Source: Polytrichum commune (taxonomy: Eukaryota > Streptophyta > Polytrichopsida > Polytrichales > Polytrichaceae). Taken from it: a stretch of 64,000 nucleotides of DNA. The position numbers and the translations under genes are program-made. The notes beneath the pieces are model-generated. The model saw only the letters and a program-made list of their open reading frames with translations. It made no database searches and had not been told where the DNA came from. Below, in pieces: positions 11,036 through 22,559 of this stretch. Numbering within the stretch: the first letter of the stretch is position 1; every line of letters starts with the position of its first letter. The stretch lies in assembly GCA_950295325.1 (NCBI GenBank), contig OX485805.1, positions 41,374,258 to 41,438,257 on the forward strand, written 5' to 3'.

Positions 11036-11778
11036 AATAACTGGACTAGTAATGATAGGTTGGCAACGCATGATGCACCCACTTGCTTTTATATGAGACA
11101 TTTTAAAAAAAAATTTATGTCTAACCCCCTTTGTATTATTGCCTCAAGTATTAGATTAGACTAGGATTATTTAGAACTACTAGAACTTGGTATTTTTGAA
11201 ACCCTTGAGACAAGGAGCCGACTACGTAAGTTAGTGTCTAAAGTGATTCATCTCATCCACAAAGATGAATGAACTCTCACTAAGTTCATGAGTGCCACGA
11301 ATCCCCGGCTTGCCTTTGGATGCAAATACATACATTGTATTTTCGCCATCAATGTCTAGTATGAATATATTTTAATTTTCTCCTTGACATAAGACAATGT
11401 ATAAGATAAGGTTACAAACAAATACATATATAGAATATGATATATGAACTTGGCAAAATTCATATAAATTGTGTACATGGCCGTATATTGAGACCCCAAG
11501 TCCTTTAAGGGCTAAGAGGGGTGAGCTACTTCAAGTTGCTTTCAAATAAATGTCATTACTTCTTGAAGGACATTAAAATCATCCTTTTAAGTAGATATGG
11601 GATTTCGTCAAGAGGTGGTACCCTATGGTTATAGTTGTTGTTGTTGGAAGTATGTAACTTAAAGCAGCAGCTTCGAGTTCATGGGGGTTATCATTTTCCA
11701 TCTTCCAGGCTGAGTCCCTTTGGTTATGGACCCTACCACCCACTGCACGACTGCACACGTAGAATGGCTCATTTCCAC

Positions 11779-11998
11779 TACACCAAATATGATATTTAGT
11801 GTGACTTACTGTTTGGATTTACACGGTGCTATATCTTCTTACTATTGGAATAGTTTTTTACCAAATAAAGTTGTCAATGTTCTATAATGTCCAAACTACC
11901 ATTTTAACACTTGTTGGTAAAATATGAGATGTACAATAGATAAATATAGCATTGCGTAATTCCAAATAGTAAGTGACACTAAATGTCATATTTAGTGT
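11779..11998. mobile_element. Palindromic MITE (ACTAAATATNATATTTAGT family)
   Basis: A ~220-bp element whose two ends are inverted copies of about 50 bp. Each end has the short palindrome ACCAAATATGATATTTAGTG (or close to it), then a GTGACTTACT block and a GGTGCTATAT-like block. Near-identical copies are at 26537-26763 and, truncated, at 50150-50250; single ends occur near 22755 and 34150. The whole looks foldable. No ORF. The exact target duplication is unclear. Confidence 0.65.
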
Positions 11999-13762
11999 AC
12001 TCACTTTTTGCAACAGCAACTGCTAGTAATAGCGTTGTGGTTGGTTTCCTAACACTTAACAAGGGGTAGTGAAGAGTGAAATTAATATCTTATAAGTCGG
12101 TTGTTGATTCATCCCAATTTGAGTTTATTAGACTAACTTTGGGTATGTACTTTTGATTTATATTTTATTGTAGCCAAAATGACAATTACCCGGGCTCTAT
12201 AACAATAATCAACATTTTCACCCCGCTCTTGCCGAGTTTGTCCGACCCCTCGGTAGATTTTATGAACGTTCACCCAATGTTGGGTCGGGGCTATGTAGTT
12301 GCATTGTTTATAGTAAAATTGGTGGGCACACTTTTGGGGTGACTTACTGTTCATTGTATTGTATTGTGGCTCATTAGCAATCATCGTCACTCATTGAAAT
12401 AGCATGGAACTTTATATTTGGGTGAAAGTTTTATATTTTGTGCATCTCCATATTCTTGAGTTACACATGAGACTTCAATGGAGTCTGTGTGATTTCATAC
12501 CATACCCAACTTTATGGATTTTCCTATTTTTCGTTTTTACCAATTATAAGATTCAACGAAGAGAATTCCTAACAATGGCGATTTCCAACTTTGTTGACGT
12601 CTTAGAAAAAACATCTTGAATTTTAGATTCAACGTTGTCCATGTCGGACATATTTGAACTAGATATAACTTTGTTGCGAATCTTTTAGATGCACAACATT
12701 TTTCATTCATCTTTATTAGTGTAATTTACAACGCAAACCTCCAATGTTACATATTGTGGGTTGGAATATCCAAAGAAAGTATCCATGATGTTTTTAAACT
12801 CAGTTTCCTCATTTATAGTACAACCCACATTCTTTACAAGAAACAATGTACATGCCTTGCTCGGATTTTGTTTCCCCTCACCTCCTAGGGGTTACATTGG
12901 GAGAGAGTGCACATGAGGTATTTATAGGCTTGTTGTTGATTCATCCAAATTCAATCCCGACTAAATCAGGATTTTTGTTTCACCGTTATTTGGATTTGAA
13001 ATTGCCTAAAACTAGAAATCTATGCTCTCTACATAACAATCAACATTTTCACCCTCTCACTTGGTAGGTGCTACGAAACATCACCCTCCCCCACAAATGT
13101 CTTGTGGTAGTTCACAATTAAACAAATTGGGTCGTTAATCTTAAACATTAGATTAGGGCCATGGCTAGATTTTATGTCTATTTTCCTTTGAGTCCCCCCC
13201 CCCCCCCCTGAATTTGTGATTGATTTATCTCACTTAAGTTTCACTACATTGATTGTGGGCCACATTATTAACAAAGTATTCAATAAAAACAATTGGGGAT
13301 GTATTATGAAGCATTAGATATGAACATTGTAGGTTACGATATTTATATTGGGTTGAAGTAGTGTGTGTGGAGAGCATTTACAACAACTCCTTTTAAGCTA
13401 TTGTATCCATGGAAAGAGCATTTCAAAGATAGACTTCGGTTTTGGTCCTCGAACAAGTTAGTTGTGTTTCATAAATGACCTGAGTAGGTGGATGAATCGA
13501 TCATTGTCACATCGTTTATGACATGAATATGAAGCTAATTAAGTGTCCACTTTTGTGGACCATTAGGGAGGAGCTACACGGTCTATTGTATTGAGTGTTA
13601 TGGATTCTTTTTGTCTTGCTTAGTACTAATTATAAACTGCCCGTGTAGTGTCACCAATACTAAATGTAAACCTAACATTATTTGTCATTCCTTGTAAAAT
13701 TTTTGGGGGATATAGATCTACGATGTTACAATTATTGTCACTGACTAAGTGATTTGCATCCA

Positions 13763-13888
13763 AATTTTAAGAAAGAATTTAATTACATAAATGCCAGGAT
13801 TGCAAAATATACCAAAGTCAAAGTCGTTGAACCGAAAGTAAGTTGGGATGACGGTACTTGCAAACTTATTCATAAGGAAGATCCTTAG
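13763..13888 (+). pseudogene. Conserved 'KVSWDDG' ORF fragment, copy in R2-A
   Basis: The frame reads FNYINARIAKYTK, EPKVSWDDGTCKLIHKE, stop. The same short peptide appears at 15516-15660, 23829-23955, 30392-30520 and 31068-31195, so it is a repeated coding remnant. I do not recognise the family. Confidence 0.4.
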
Positions 13889-14129
13889 AAAGGTTACCAC
13901 ACTGACATAAAACACCATACGGCATTAAATACAATATTTAGTGTACTTACAACCCGCCCCTTACCAATATTCCCATCATTGTTGTTCCTTTTGTGGCTGG
14001 CAAGTCCACATAGGTGGTGTTTGAGTGGAGGTTTGTGTTTTGGTTAGTGGGTGTTGGTGTTTGCGGGTGGAGGTTACCACAAAGTGTTATGATGATTGGT
14101 TCTGGTTGCTATGGCTTTCTCTGCGGTAG

Positions 14130-15188
14130 TATGAGCCCAAAATGGTTGCTCATATTTGTTTTATGCTTAGAATTTACTTAGAATTGCATTTGGAGTGTTA
14201 TTGAAACAATCAAAAGTATAAAAAGAGTGAGGCTTGGTGTGGATTTATGTTTAGGCCTTAAGCCTATTTTGTGTGGTGAAGTAGAAGCTTAGTGACATTA
14301 GGGAGTGTTTTGGTTAAGTGAGTAGTGTTTGATGAAGCAAGGGGAAGGGCCTTGGACTTTAATGTTTGATTTAGAACATGTTCTTGTTGGTTTAGGGGGT
14401 GAGGGTTTAGTGGATAGGATAAGGTCCTACTAAGTAGGAGAAGGTGAAGGGGTTGTGGTCTTGGGTGTCCCTCTCCTCTCCTCTCTCTCTCCCTCCTCTC
14501 TTGGAGTGTGAGCTCTTAGAGCTAAGAATATATGTGGGAATTAAGTAAGGGCTTAGGGGAATTAGTGGGCTTAGGTGGGTTAATTAGTTAGGAGTTTTGT
14601 TAGAATTAGGTAGACAGCCGAGCTGCTGTGGTGTGGACTGGGCAGAAGCTGCTGTTGTGGGACTAGGCAGCCGAGCTGCTGTGGTGTGGACTAGGCAGAA
14701 GTTGTGTTGTGGGACTAGGCAGAAGCTGTTGTTGTGGACCGGGCAGCCAAGCTGTTGTTGTGGGATTGGGCAGAGCTGCTGCGGTGTGGACTGGGCAGAA
14801 GCTGTTGTGGTGTGGACTGGGCAGCCAAACCGTTGTTGTGGGACTGGGCAGCCAAGCTGCTGGAATTGGTGGACGGGTATGGAAGCGAGCATGGACCATT
14901 GGCGAATTGGCCGGGCTTGGGGAAGGCCCAAATGCACTAATGGCGTTTTAAATGGTAGGCTATGTAATTAGGGATTTACATGTTGGTTTGTAATTAGCTT
15001 AGGAATAAGGAGAAGAGCATTTTTCAATGCTTGTATTCTTATTATGAAATAAAATAATGTGCAAGAATTAATGGGAATCGAAATGGAGTTTTACGAAGAT
15101 TGGTAAAAGGGAGTTATGTGAACATGAATGTGATCCCCATTCCCTCACCCGGAGTAGGACGCTTAAGGGTGGGTGGTTTGGCCTCACA
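14130..15188 (+). mobile_element. Solo LTR, 1059 bp, with 5-bp target duplication
   Basis: The element begins TATGAGCCCAAAA (TG-start altered to TA; the related end read inward near 27853 starts TGTGAGCCC) and ends GGCCTCACA. GGTAG flanks both ends (14125-14129, 15189-15193). The second R2 copy has an uninterrupted, slightly changed site (AGTAG at 30758-30762). A CT-rich stretch at 14470-14510, AATAAAATAATG near 15045 and the CA end fit an LTR. No internal retrotransposon genes remain, so it is a solo LTR. Confidence 0.75.
14620..14868. repeat. GC-rich minisatellite inside the solo LTR
   Basis: About nine imperfect units of roughly 27 bp built on GTGGTGTGGACTGGGCAG followed by AAGCTG or CCAAGCTG. 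Because of the repeats, several frames stay open on both strands; none should be read as a gene. Confidence 0.8.
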
Positions 15189-15515
15189 GGTAGGCAAGGG
15201 TCTCCTTCAGTTTATGTTGGTTGGTATGGGTTGTTGTTCGGCTAATATGCCGTGTTGTTTGGTTGGTATGGGGTGGCTTAAAACCAAAACCACTAAAAAC
15301 ATAGCATTTGCGATTCAAAATATGCATCAAACATTCAATGTCAGCACACATTTGTCCTCGTATACCTTTTAAAAGACCAAAACCCACAAAAAGAAAGATG
15401 TCCATCAACAATCAAACAACACCACACGTTTGACCTTCTACTCTTCATAAGGCCAAAAATCAAAAAAGAAGAAGCTTGAAGGCCTCTTCTTTATGCTGCA
15501 AACAAATATTGTCCA

Positions 15516-15660
15516 AATTTTATGAAAGTATTTAATCACATAAATGTTACGATTGCAACATATACCAAACTAAAAGTGGACGAACTGAAAGTAAGTTGGG
15601 ATGACGGTGCTTGCGAAGTTATTCATAAGGAACATCATAAGAAAGGTAATGACACTTAAT
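15516..15660 (+). pseudogene. Conserved 'KVSWDDG' ORF fragment, second copy in R2-A
   Basis: The frame FMKVFNHINVTIATYTKLKV, DELKVSWDDGACEVIHKEHH is close to 31068-31195. An upstream lysine- and arginine-rich stretch (near 15460) suggests a longer ancestral exon. Not recognised. Confidence 0.4.
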
Positions 15661-16139
15661 ACAATATTTAGTGTACTTCGTGTGAGAGGGTCACCGAGTA
15701 AGTGACAAGTTCTCATTTATGGTAAGGTATAAATTTGGAAAACAATGATTGATTGCTACTCGTGCACCAGTAGACTAGGAGTAGAATGATTCTTATGTAG
15801 ACCCTAACTGACTAATGGTAAAATAAGTGATCTGAAAAGGATGCACTGATTGGTCGGATACGTCCTATTTCACGCCACTTGAGATCAGTTTTGGGTGCCA
15901 TAGAGTTAATTGTTTTATGAGCATTCCTATGCAAAGTAGGATATAATAATGTTGAAATTAGGGAGACTCTATTATACAACTAGGGAGTTCGACTTACTTG
16001 TGTTGTTGAGAAAATGCAACAAATTATTTACAGGGAATAAAACTACGAAACAACTTGCCAATTCCTCATCATTTCCTCACCTCCGTCTCTGCAAGAAGAT
16101 TGCACAAATCTCAGCTTCTTCTCACCGTCAATTGTAGTT

Positions 16140-16590
16140 GTCCCTTGAGATTCACTTTCAGTCTGGAGCATTCTTGATTACACGCAAGCGTGGAGTGCAG
16201 CATAGCCTACCTTGAATTTGATGCACAAAAGTTTGTTTTGGTGTTTCCAAGGCAGACGGTGTCGCATGCCAAGGCTTTTTCAATGGCCTTACACCTTCGT
16301 GTTGCCTGGCAATGACCAGGTCGTCAACACAGGTCTCTTGCGGATGAGATGAGCTTGAGGACCAGGTCCGGCGGAGATGGAGATGCTGTGTAACTTACGC
16401 CTAATTACTGGGAGTGGCAGTCGGCAACACTGCCCTGTGTTTATCGAGGCCCTGTGATGGCGGCCAAGAACTTTCCTGATGAGTTTTGTATGATTTTTCA
16501 CATCGTGGGAAGCCTCATCTCGATCGAGGAGCAGGTTTGGAATTTGCTACGGTGGGTGGCAGAGAACACTCAACAGAGGCTGAATACTCA
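16140..16590. other. Repeat unit shared with 32768-33430, non-coding
   Basis: Runs through TTCCAAGGCAGACGGTGTCG, GCAATGACCAGGTCGTCAAC and GATGGCGGCCAAGAACTTT. Copy B has this unit twice in tandem. The minus-strand ORFs in both copies lack protein-family features. Confidence 0.5.
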
Positions 16591-16679
16591 ATTAGTTTGA
16601 ATGCGTATGAATACATGTGAAAGTAGACAACATTACCTAAAATATTATGAAATATACATACTAAATCAGCACATTAATT

Positions 16680-17068
16680 TAAGTGTCATTTTAGAACGAC
16701 GAAGACAAATTCAAATTGTAACTCACAAAAATTATATCCTCAGTGGTACTGAGGGTTTTGTAATATTTTTGACTTCCAAGTCAATTACATGCTTTATTGA
16801 GGGTGTCACTTTGATAATGAAACCCCAAATAATTGCTTATTTACTCAATGGAAGTGAACATATATATATTGGATTTTGAGCCTTGAGAGTGAAGTGCACT
16901 CAATATGGGATTTGTAGTCAAGCAACCTCCAAGGATGCAAGGGCAATGTTTTTTTCAAAGTTGGGCGGGGCGGGCAGTAGAGTTCGGTCGGATTCAAAAA
17001 TATCCCAAGAGGGCTGCCCCCGCCCGGATTTGACACCCCCCAAAGTTCGTAGGGGGGTGTTTAATGTC
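16680..17068 (+). repeat. Rep1 dispersed repeat, plus copy in R2-A
   Basis: Landmarks are CAATATGGGATTTGTAGTCA, a GGGCGGGGCGGGC core and an end in GGGGGGTGTTTAATGTC. The R2-B copy lacks it between about 33440 and 33495, so it inserted, or was lost, after duplication. Exact ends are not resolved. Confidence 0.6.
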
Positions 17069-17577
17069 TGCCCGAGACAACCCATACATTGGTTTCTTGG
17101 AGACAAGGGTTTAGGAATCCAACAAGGATCGAGTGTATTGTTGGGTTCGCCCAAATCGTGTGTTAGCCAACCTCTTGTCATGGCCAAAACTTAGGACTAA
17201 TCCTGCTCTCTTTCATCATCTAAGGTAAATGTGCCTAATTCGGTTACTTATCTTAATTGCACACCTTTGTGTGGGTGGTATGTGGTAAGGTGGGACTTTT
17301 CAAAAATGGATACCAAAATAATTAACAAGCGCTTCAAAGAGATTGGACTACGTGTTCTAAATATGATAACCATTTTAAGCTCAGTAGTCAACATAATTTG
17401 TGTGCTTGGGGAGGGGGGGGGGGCTATATGACCATTTAATGCGCACAAGTATGACAACTGCAAGTGACCACTAGAATCTTGTGTAGGCCTTGATTTTGCT
17501 ATGAGATTGAGAAGGGTTGATTGCCAATGCTTTCGTAAATACAAAAAAAACTCCCTATGTCTTTTTGTGAATTTAGA

Positions 17578-18166
17578 TAGGCTCTCTCAATTACCAATTA
17601 TAGTAGTAGGTAGTCAGTTTGTAGTGACAATGAGTGCATAAGAATATGTGCATTTTGAAGTTGAGGTTGATCTAAGTCATCCTTATGTTCAATTGAGGAA
17701 GATATATTGAATGTACCTGGTGCATCATAGGTTTCTAAAATCATTGAGGATGATTAAGAAATTAGTAAAGTGGTAGTTCCTAATGTTTTATTTTCTCAAG
17801 TGCGAGAAGCAATGGCAACCCTATCTACACCTATAGAACAACGTCAATGAACTCAAGACAAAGCTTTTGTCTTTACAAAAATCCATCATTGTTTTATGTA
17901 CTCAAGAGTCTCATCAAACAACAATAGACTCTTATTTTGGTCACTAAGTAAGTGTAAGTTTTCAAAAAAATCAAAAAATAAAATAAAAATGTGAAGACAT
18001 TTAGAAGTGTTACTAATGAATTTATTTTCATCATGTAATTGTTACTCTCATAAGTGTTATTGTTTTTATTTTAAAAATCCATCCTCTATAACTAGTATTG
18101 TATTAGAATTCCATAAGTGTTACAAATTATATACTCGTGAAAGGTAACATTTAGAGAGGCAAGATC
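17578..18166 (+). mobile_element. Decayed pogo-like element with transposase C-terminal remnant
   Basis: A plus-strand frame with several stops reads VVVPNVLFSQVREAMATLST and, after a shift, QESHQTTIDSYFGH. A QTTIDSYF-type C-terminus is usual in pogo/Tigger-like transposases. The right end (TCTCTAAATGTTACC read inward) resembles the ends of the intact-ended relative at 31782-32763. The inverted R3 copy has it at 51872-52472. Confidence 0.5.
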
Positions 18167-18176
18167 TCATCTGTAG

Positions 18177-19497
18177 CTCGGGGGGGGCACTCCCTTGTAT
18201 ATTTTGCATACACCTGCGATAATGACCTATTAAAATGGGGGCTATTTACCTATGAGAAAGGATTATAAGGGATGCTAATTTTTGAAATAATGGTAAATTG
18301 TTGTGATTATTTGCACCCTATTGGTAATTATAAATTCTTGGATGGTTGATTTTATGGTACCCTATATTACTTATATGTAATCTTTTTCCCCTGATTGCCC
18401 CCATTCCTTAAAGTGTATGATACAGTAGAATTCTCGTTAGAAGCACGTGTACAGAGTAAGAGAAACAAACATTTACTAGGGTTTAGGATTCAGGGTCACA
18501 CTGAAGTCCGGGCAAAGCAAAACACTAAACAATAACAACAAAAGATTGTAATTACATGTCATTAAGCAACACGAGCCAACGAATAAAAGTTGTGTTGGAT
18601 AACACAATTAGAAACCTTGAGGTCTTAGGGAACAGGCCAACCACATTTGTCTCAAAGTCACATTTACAAGGTTTGCAGAAGCCCTACAATTGATGCCTTG
18701 ATCTTCCAATCCTACACATTGGAGGAAAATCCCACGCCATGCAAGCAAAATCCACCTAAACTAGCTAGGCTACCATTTACACATGTGGGAGATATGAGGG
18801 TACTCGAACTGAAATGACTACTACAGATTTCAAGGTATACTAATGATCATTCAGCCCTTTTTCCAAATTATATCTCCGCATGTGTGAGATAGTACAAATT
18901 TAGCAGGTTTTATTTTTTATTTGAAATGAACTCACTCAATGAGTTTGCATCTACCTCATCTAAGGTGTAGATTTTGCTAGTTGATTCATACACTAGAGAC
19001 ACAGTTGAGATAATAGCATCCACATCAACCCAAACACAGTCACTCTCAACATACTTATATTTGTTGAGACCTGGCAGTTTTTTGAACCAATGGAGGTAAG
19101 CCATAGCAGTTGGGAAGAGCGTTTCTCTATTTCCGTTCTAGACTGCACGTTTTCATCAAGTCAATGGGTTGCCAACAATTGCCCCACTTAGTACCAACCT
19201 TCACCCTTATCTTTTGAACCCTTCCTATATAGAACATGCCATATTTTGGTGGCAAAGTATTTAATTTTTGAAACTATCGCTTTTTCTCCATGCTATTTTA
19301 TATGTACCACTTAGGTAATTTAATCATGTTTTGTCAAATGCTATATTACATATAATCATGTTTCACAATCCCAGAGCACCCTATACTACATCTAATAATT
19401 TTACAAATTTTACGAGAAATTTTTATACAAGACCCTATATTTTATCGCACGTAGTTCCTACGTTTTTCGCCAGTGCCCCCCCCCCCCCCCCCCCGAG
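18177..19497. mobile_element. G-tract-ended hAT-like element, 1321 bp, 8-bp target duplication
   Basis: Starts CTCGGGGGGGGCACT and ends AGTGCCCCC...CCCGAG. ATCTGTAG flanks both sides (18169-18176, 19498-19505), and the inverted R3 copy has a single one (reverse complement at 51859-51866). The 8-bp duplication fits hAT. It has no transposase core. A minus-strand ORF (19104-18910) resembles one in the related element at 26765-28625. Confidence 0.85.
18910..19104 (-). pseudogene. Short ORF inside G-tract element
   Basis: 64 codons including ESDCVWVDVDAIISTVSLVY and KIYTLDEVDANSLSEFI. It shares a VD-x-x-x-II ... Y-x-L pattern with the ORF at 28088-28303, at a similar distance from the right end of its element. 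Likely a remnant of an ORF carried by a longer relative; not recognised. Confidence 0.35.
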
Positions 19498-19505
19498 ATC
19501 TGTAG

Positions 19506-21100
19506 ATTCTCACTATGTAAGTCAAGCCCAAGGTTTGTGAATCTTGTGTTCAATAAATTAGCCGTAAAAGGCATAGGTTGGCCAATGTTTTATTTGAGGC
19601 GTATGTATGGGGTGCCAACTTTGTATGGCCTACCTCCATCCATGAAGTTAAGTGAAGTGAAGTGAAACGATATTGATTTTAACGTTTAGGGCGTCAAAAA
19701 AGCTAATGTAATTGAAAGTACATCATGATGGTTCCAAACCAATTAATTGTCTATAGTGGGGGAATGCGGTAGCTTCCGTGACATAGAGGCTAATATCAAC
19801 TTGATGATTCAATTGAAAGAAAGACTTGAAACTCCCTAGAACTACACTCTTACACAATGATGAAAATTTATGTCTAATGAGATTATAAAAGAGCATTCCA
19901 TCACAAAATGTGCCATGTTTTCAATTGCATCATATGAAGTATGACCGTCATTCCTGATGGTAGATGCACTTGTCCATCACAATCATTAAGTGTCCATCAA
20001 ATAGAGCATCCCAACTTGGAACATTTGCTATGGGTTGTTGGGGGGGGGGGGTCAAGCAAATCCCAAAATGCGACCCTGAAGTGCATGGTGATACACCATC
20101 CAAGAGCTTACTACCCAACTGTAAATGGCGGCACTTGATACAATATTTGGTATGTCCCTCAAATTTGAACTCTTGGTCTTACCCAAGAAACTAAACATGC
20201 AATTCATCTCGGTACTAGGAATTAGGGAGAGAGGGAATTAATCATCCATCCAGCATAAAAACTTGATCTCTACATAGGTTTGTTGTCAATTCATCTCAAA
20301 TGACTCCCGAGTAGATTATTTTGGGGCCTTTGAAGCTAATTTCAGTGTCAAATCAATTAAACAAATGTAACCTCCATGTTGCAAATTATTTTAGGGCTTT
20401 TATGTTGGATGAATGAGTATACACTTATATACATAATTCCTTCTCTTCGGGAGTTTATGGGTAACTTCTATCATTTGTATCATTTTGTATCATAACATTA
20501 TAGAGCTCAGTATGTACAGTGGTTGGGCAGGAAATAACCCAAATTTTATCGTAATTATACTTGGTTTATTCACACATCATAGCACTGTACTGACAAATTC
20601 ATGCTAAAGACTTGGGTGAGGCAATGTATTGATATTATTAGAATGGAACAATTGATACCGGTTGAATAATGCTATGTGCCACTAGGTGGGGCCATGAATA
20701 AACCAAATTATATATGGAGTTATATTTTATTTATCCTATCAACACAACATATTCAAACTTGACAAACTCACTATATTCGTTAATCGGAGACTTTGAAAAG
20801 TCTCAAAATAAATGCAAATGGTTTAATATTTGGTCCAATTTCTTATTCTGATGACATATATTTGTGCCAAATTGGTTAGTGTCGCCCATGTGAATGAGTT
20901 TATTAAGTCACATTGAATATATATGTTTTTGTTTTTCTTGTTTTTTATTTGAAAACCATGCCCTTAAGTACTCTCAAAATCATTAGAAAGTGTCCAATTA
21001 CCATATATAGTGATTGATGCAATGCCATTATTATATTAGAACAGAATAATTGCTAGCATTTGAATTATATTATGTGATCTTCCTTCCTCAATATATCTAT
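19506..21100. other. Non-coding part of R3
   Basis: Spacer with a variable G-tract at 20040-20052 and a diffuse self-similar stretch at 20490-20760. A related stretch lies near 24790-24960 in reverse orientation. Tandem GTGAA repeats occur near 19650. No gene supported. Confidence 0.5.
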
Positions 21101-21317
21101 ATATTGTGCTTGTGATGAGAGGCATCAATATGAGCACATCAAGCGGAGGGCTAGGCTATGTGGGGGGTCCAATGGCACCTTCATACATACACAATAGAAT
21201 TAATCAAAAAATTATGGGGATCAATTGGCATCACATTGTCTTAATGATCTCTTGTTTGAATGTAACTGGAAAATGTTGGAGGGCTTCTTTGAGTTTTAGG
21301 CGCAGACATGTTTTATC

Positions 21318-21964
21318 CTCGGGGGGGGGGGGGGGGGAGGAGGGGGGGTCGATGCCTCTTATATTAATGCATACACGTGCGTTGAGGACCTGTTTATCCG
21401 GGGGCTATTTACTTTGTAAAAAAGATCACAAGGTATGGTATTCTTCAAAATAAAGGTAAATGCTTGTAATTTAATACACCCTATAAGTAATTATAATTTA
21501 TTATAGGAATCATTTAAAAATACCTTATTTTACTTATACTGCCAAAGAAAATTGGAAAGAAGATTGTGATTCAAACAATGTGTTGAAATTTTCCCTCCCG
21601 GCACATAGATAGAGAACACTAACTCCACATTGGATGCATTGGTTCAATAAAGTTAAGGCCAGCCAACCTGCGAAGTCATCCATCCAAGCTTCTTCAACAT
21701 AAAATTACCTCTTTTCATCCACTAGCACAAACCCTACCCTAGACCTGCTACCCCTAGGAATTATTTCCACGTTATTTTACATGTACTGACTAGATAAAAG
21801 AGCCCGTTACATGCCATGGTATTTTTCATGTAATCATGTTTCATTATTTAAAAACCCCCTATATTATATGTACGTTTTTGCAAAATTTATCTACAATGAA
21901 TTAATCAGACCTTATTTTTTTATCGCACGTTGTTTCTACGATTTTCACAGGTGACCTCCCCAAG
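21318..21964. mobile_element. G-tract-ended hAT-like element, 647 bp, 8-bp target duplication
   Basis: Starts CTCGGGG (long G tract) and ends CTCCCCAAG. GTTTTATC flanks both ends (21310-21317, 21965-21972). Inside, GGGGGCTATTTAC near the left and TATCGCACGTTGTTTCTACG near the right match the 18177-19497 element. Non-coding, so a shorter family member. Confidence 0.8.
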
Positions 21965-21972
21965 GTTTTATC

Positions 21973-22559
21973 TTTGTATGTCTAAGAATATTCTCATTAT
22001 CTTTGCCATCTATGTGCACATGCATCTCTTTGCTCCTCTCACCACTTGTGTACTCCTTACATAGAATCAAACTTACGAAAGAACTCAACTTTTGTCAAAG
22101 TTTTTTGCCCCAAAGTAAAGAAAATTGACCTCCTTCCCTGATTTTGTTTTTAGCTTACTAACCCAAGTGTTGGAGTGGCAAATATGGAGACTCCATCAAG
22201 AAACTTGACTCGCTCCCCACTTTTGGTGAATGTTCAATTAACTCTTATGCACATGGAAAGCCCAGTGCTTGGTACATATGAAGCAGTTGAAGTTCAATAC
22301 CGCAATGAAATTAGAGGAATTAAGAGAATAACCTCAAATCAATCAAAAGAATACCCATAAAAATATCAACATGTAACCGGTTGGACTTGGAAACACTAGG
22401 ATCTTGACCAGTTATGCCCAAAAATCTCCTCAAATACTAGAGTTATCCATAAAGTCCCTCGAAGAGGTATGAAACCGTGCGTTTGGTCTCGTGCGTAAAG
22501 CTGTGATTTGGGCTCGGCATCATTAGGTGCCCCTTCTTAAGTGCTCCAGAATGTTCCGG
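21973..22559. other. Spacer without supported features
   Basis: AT-rich DNA with one unremarkable ORF (22175-22360, plus) that I cannot support or assign. Confidence 0.4.

Larger units (their letters stand above)
9553..11310. mobile_element. 1.76-kb TIR element with 9-bp target duplication (MULE-like)
   Basis: The left end GGCCAGGGATTCGTGGCACT is mirrored at the right end (AGCCGGGGATTCGTGGCACT read inward). TGCCTTTGG flanks both ends (9544-9552, 11311-11319), and copy 2 has it once at 49523-49531. A 9-bp duplication is usual for Mutator-like elements. No transposase frame is present. Inside are two copies of a roughly 319-bp unit and a Rep1 copy, so the element is non-autonomous and composite. 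Confidence 0.8.
1..12001. repeat. Segmental duplication R1, copy 1 (direct repeat of 39367-50255)
   Basis: The order and sequence of this block match 39367-50255 almost throughout: flanking repeat, ROCO gene, peroxidase-like and hAT remnants, and a palindromic MITE at the end. Position 1 corresponds to about 39367, so the duplication probably starts left of the window. This copy has lost about 1.1 kb at the ROCO 5' end (junction near 6518-6533). It has gained two elements absent from copy 2, at 9003-9412 and 9553-11310. The coding parts differ only by scattered substitutions and small indels. Confidence 0.9.
12002..17440. repeat. Segmental duplication R2, copy A (direct repeat of 28634-33880)
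   Basis: The block matches 28634-33880 in order and orientation. Copy A alone carries the solo LTR at 14130-15188 and a Rep1 copy at 16680-17068. Copy B alone carries the pogo-like element at 31782-32763 and an extra tandem unit near 32768-33060. No intact gene is seen; the ORFs at 12133-12390 and 28766-29023 (minus) agree but lack recognisable features. Confidence 0.85.
17231..21100. repeat. Block R3, inverted duplicate of 50275-52818
   Basis: The reverse complement of 50275-52818 matches from the CTAATTCGGTTACTTAT stretch near 17236 to the CCTTCCTCAATATATC stretch near 21085. The main difference is the element at 18177-19497, absent from the inverted copy. The first 200 bp also match 33663-33880 in R2-B. 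No intact gene. Confidence 0.85.

Noticed and set aside
14584-14971. Overlapping ORFs on both strands (up to 124 codons)
   Set aside because: They come from the 27-bp minisatellite inside a solo LTR; several frames stay open at once, as expected from a repeat.
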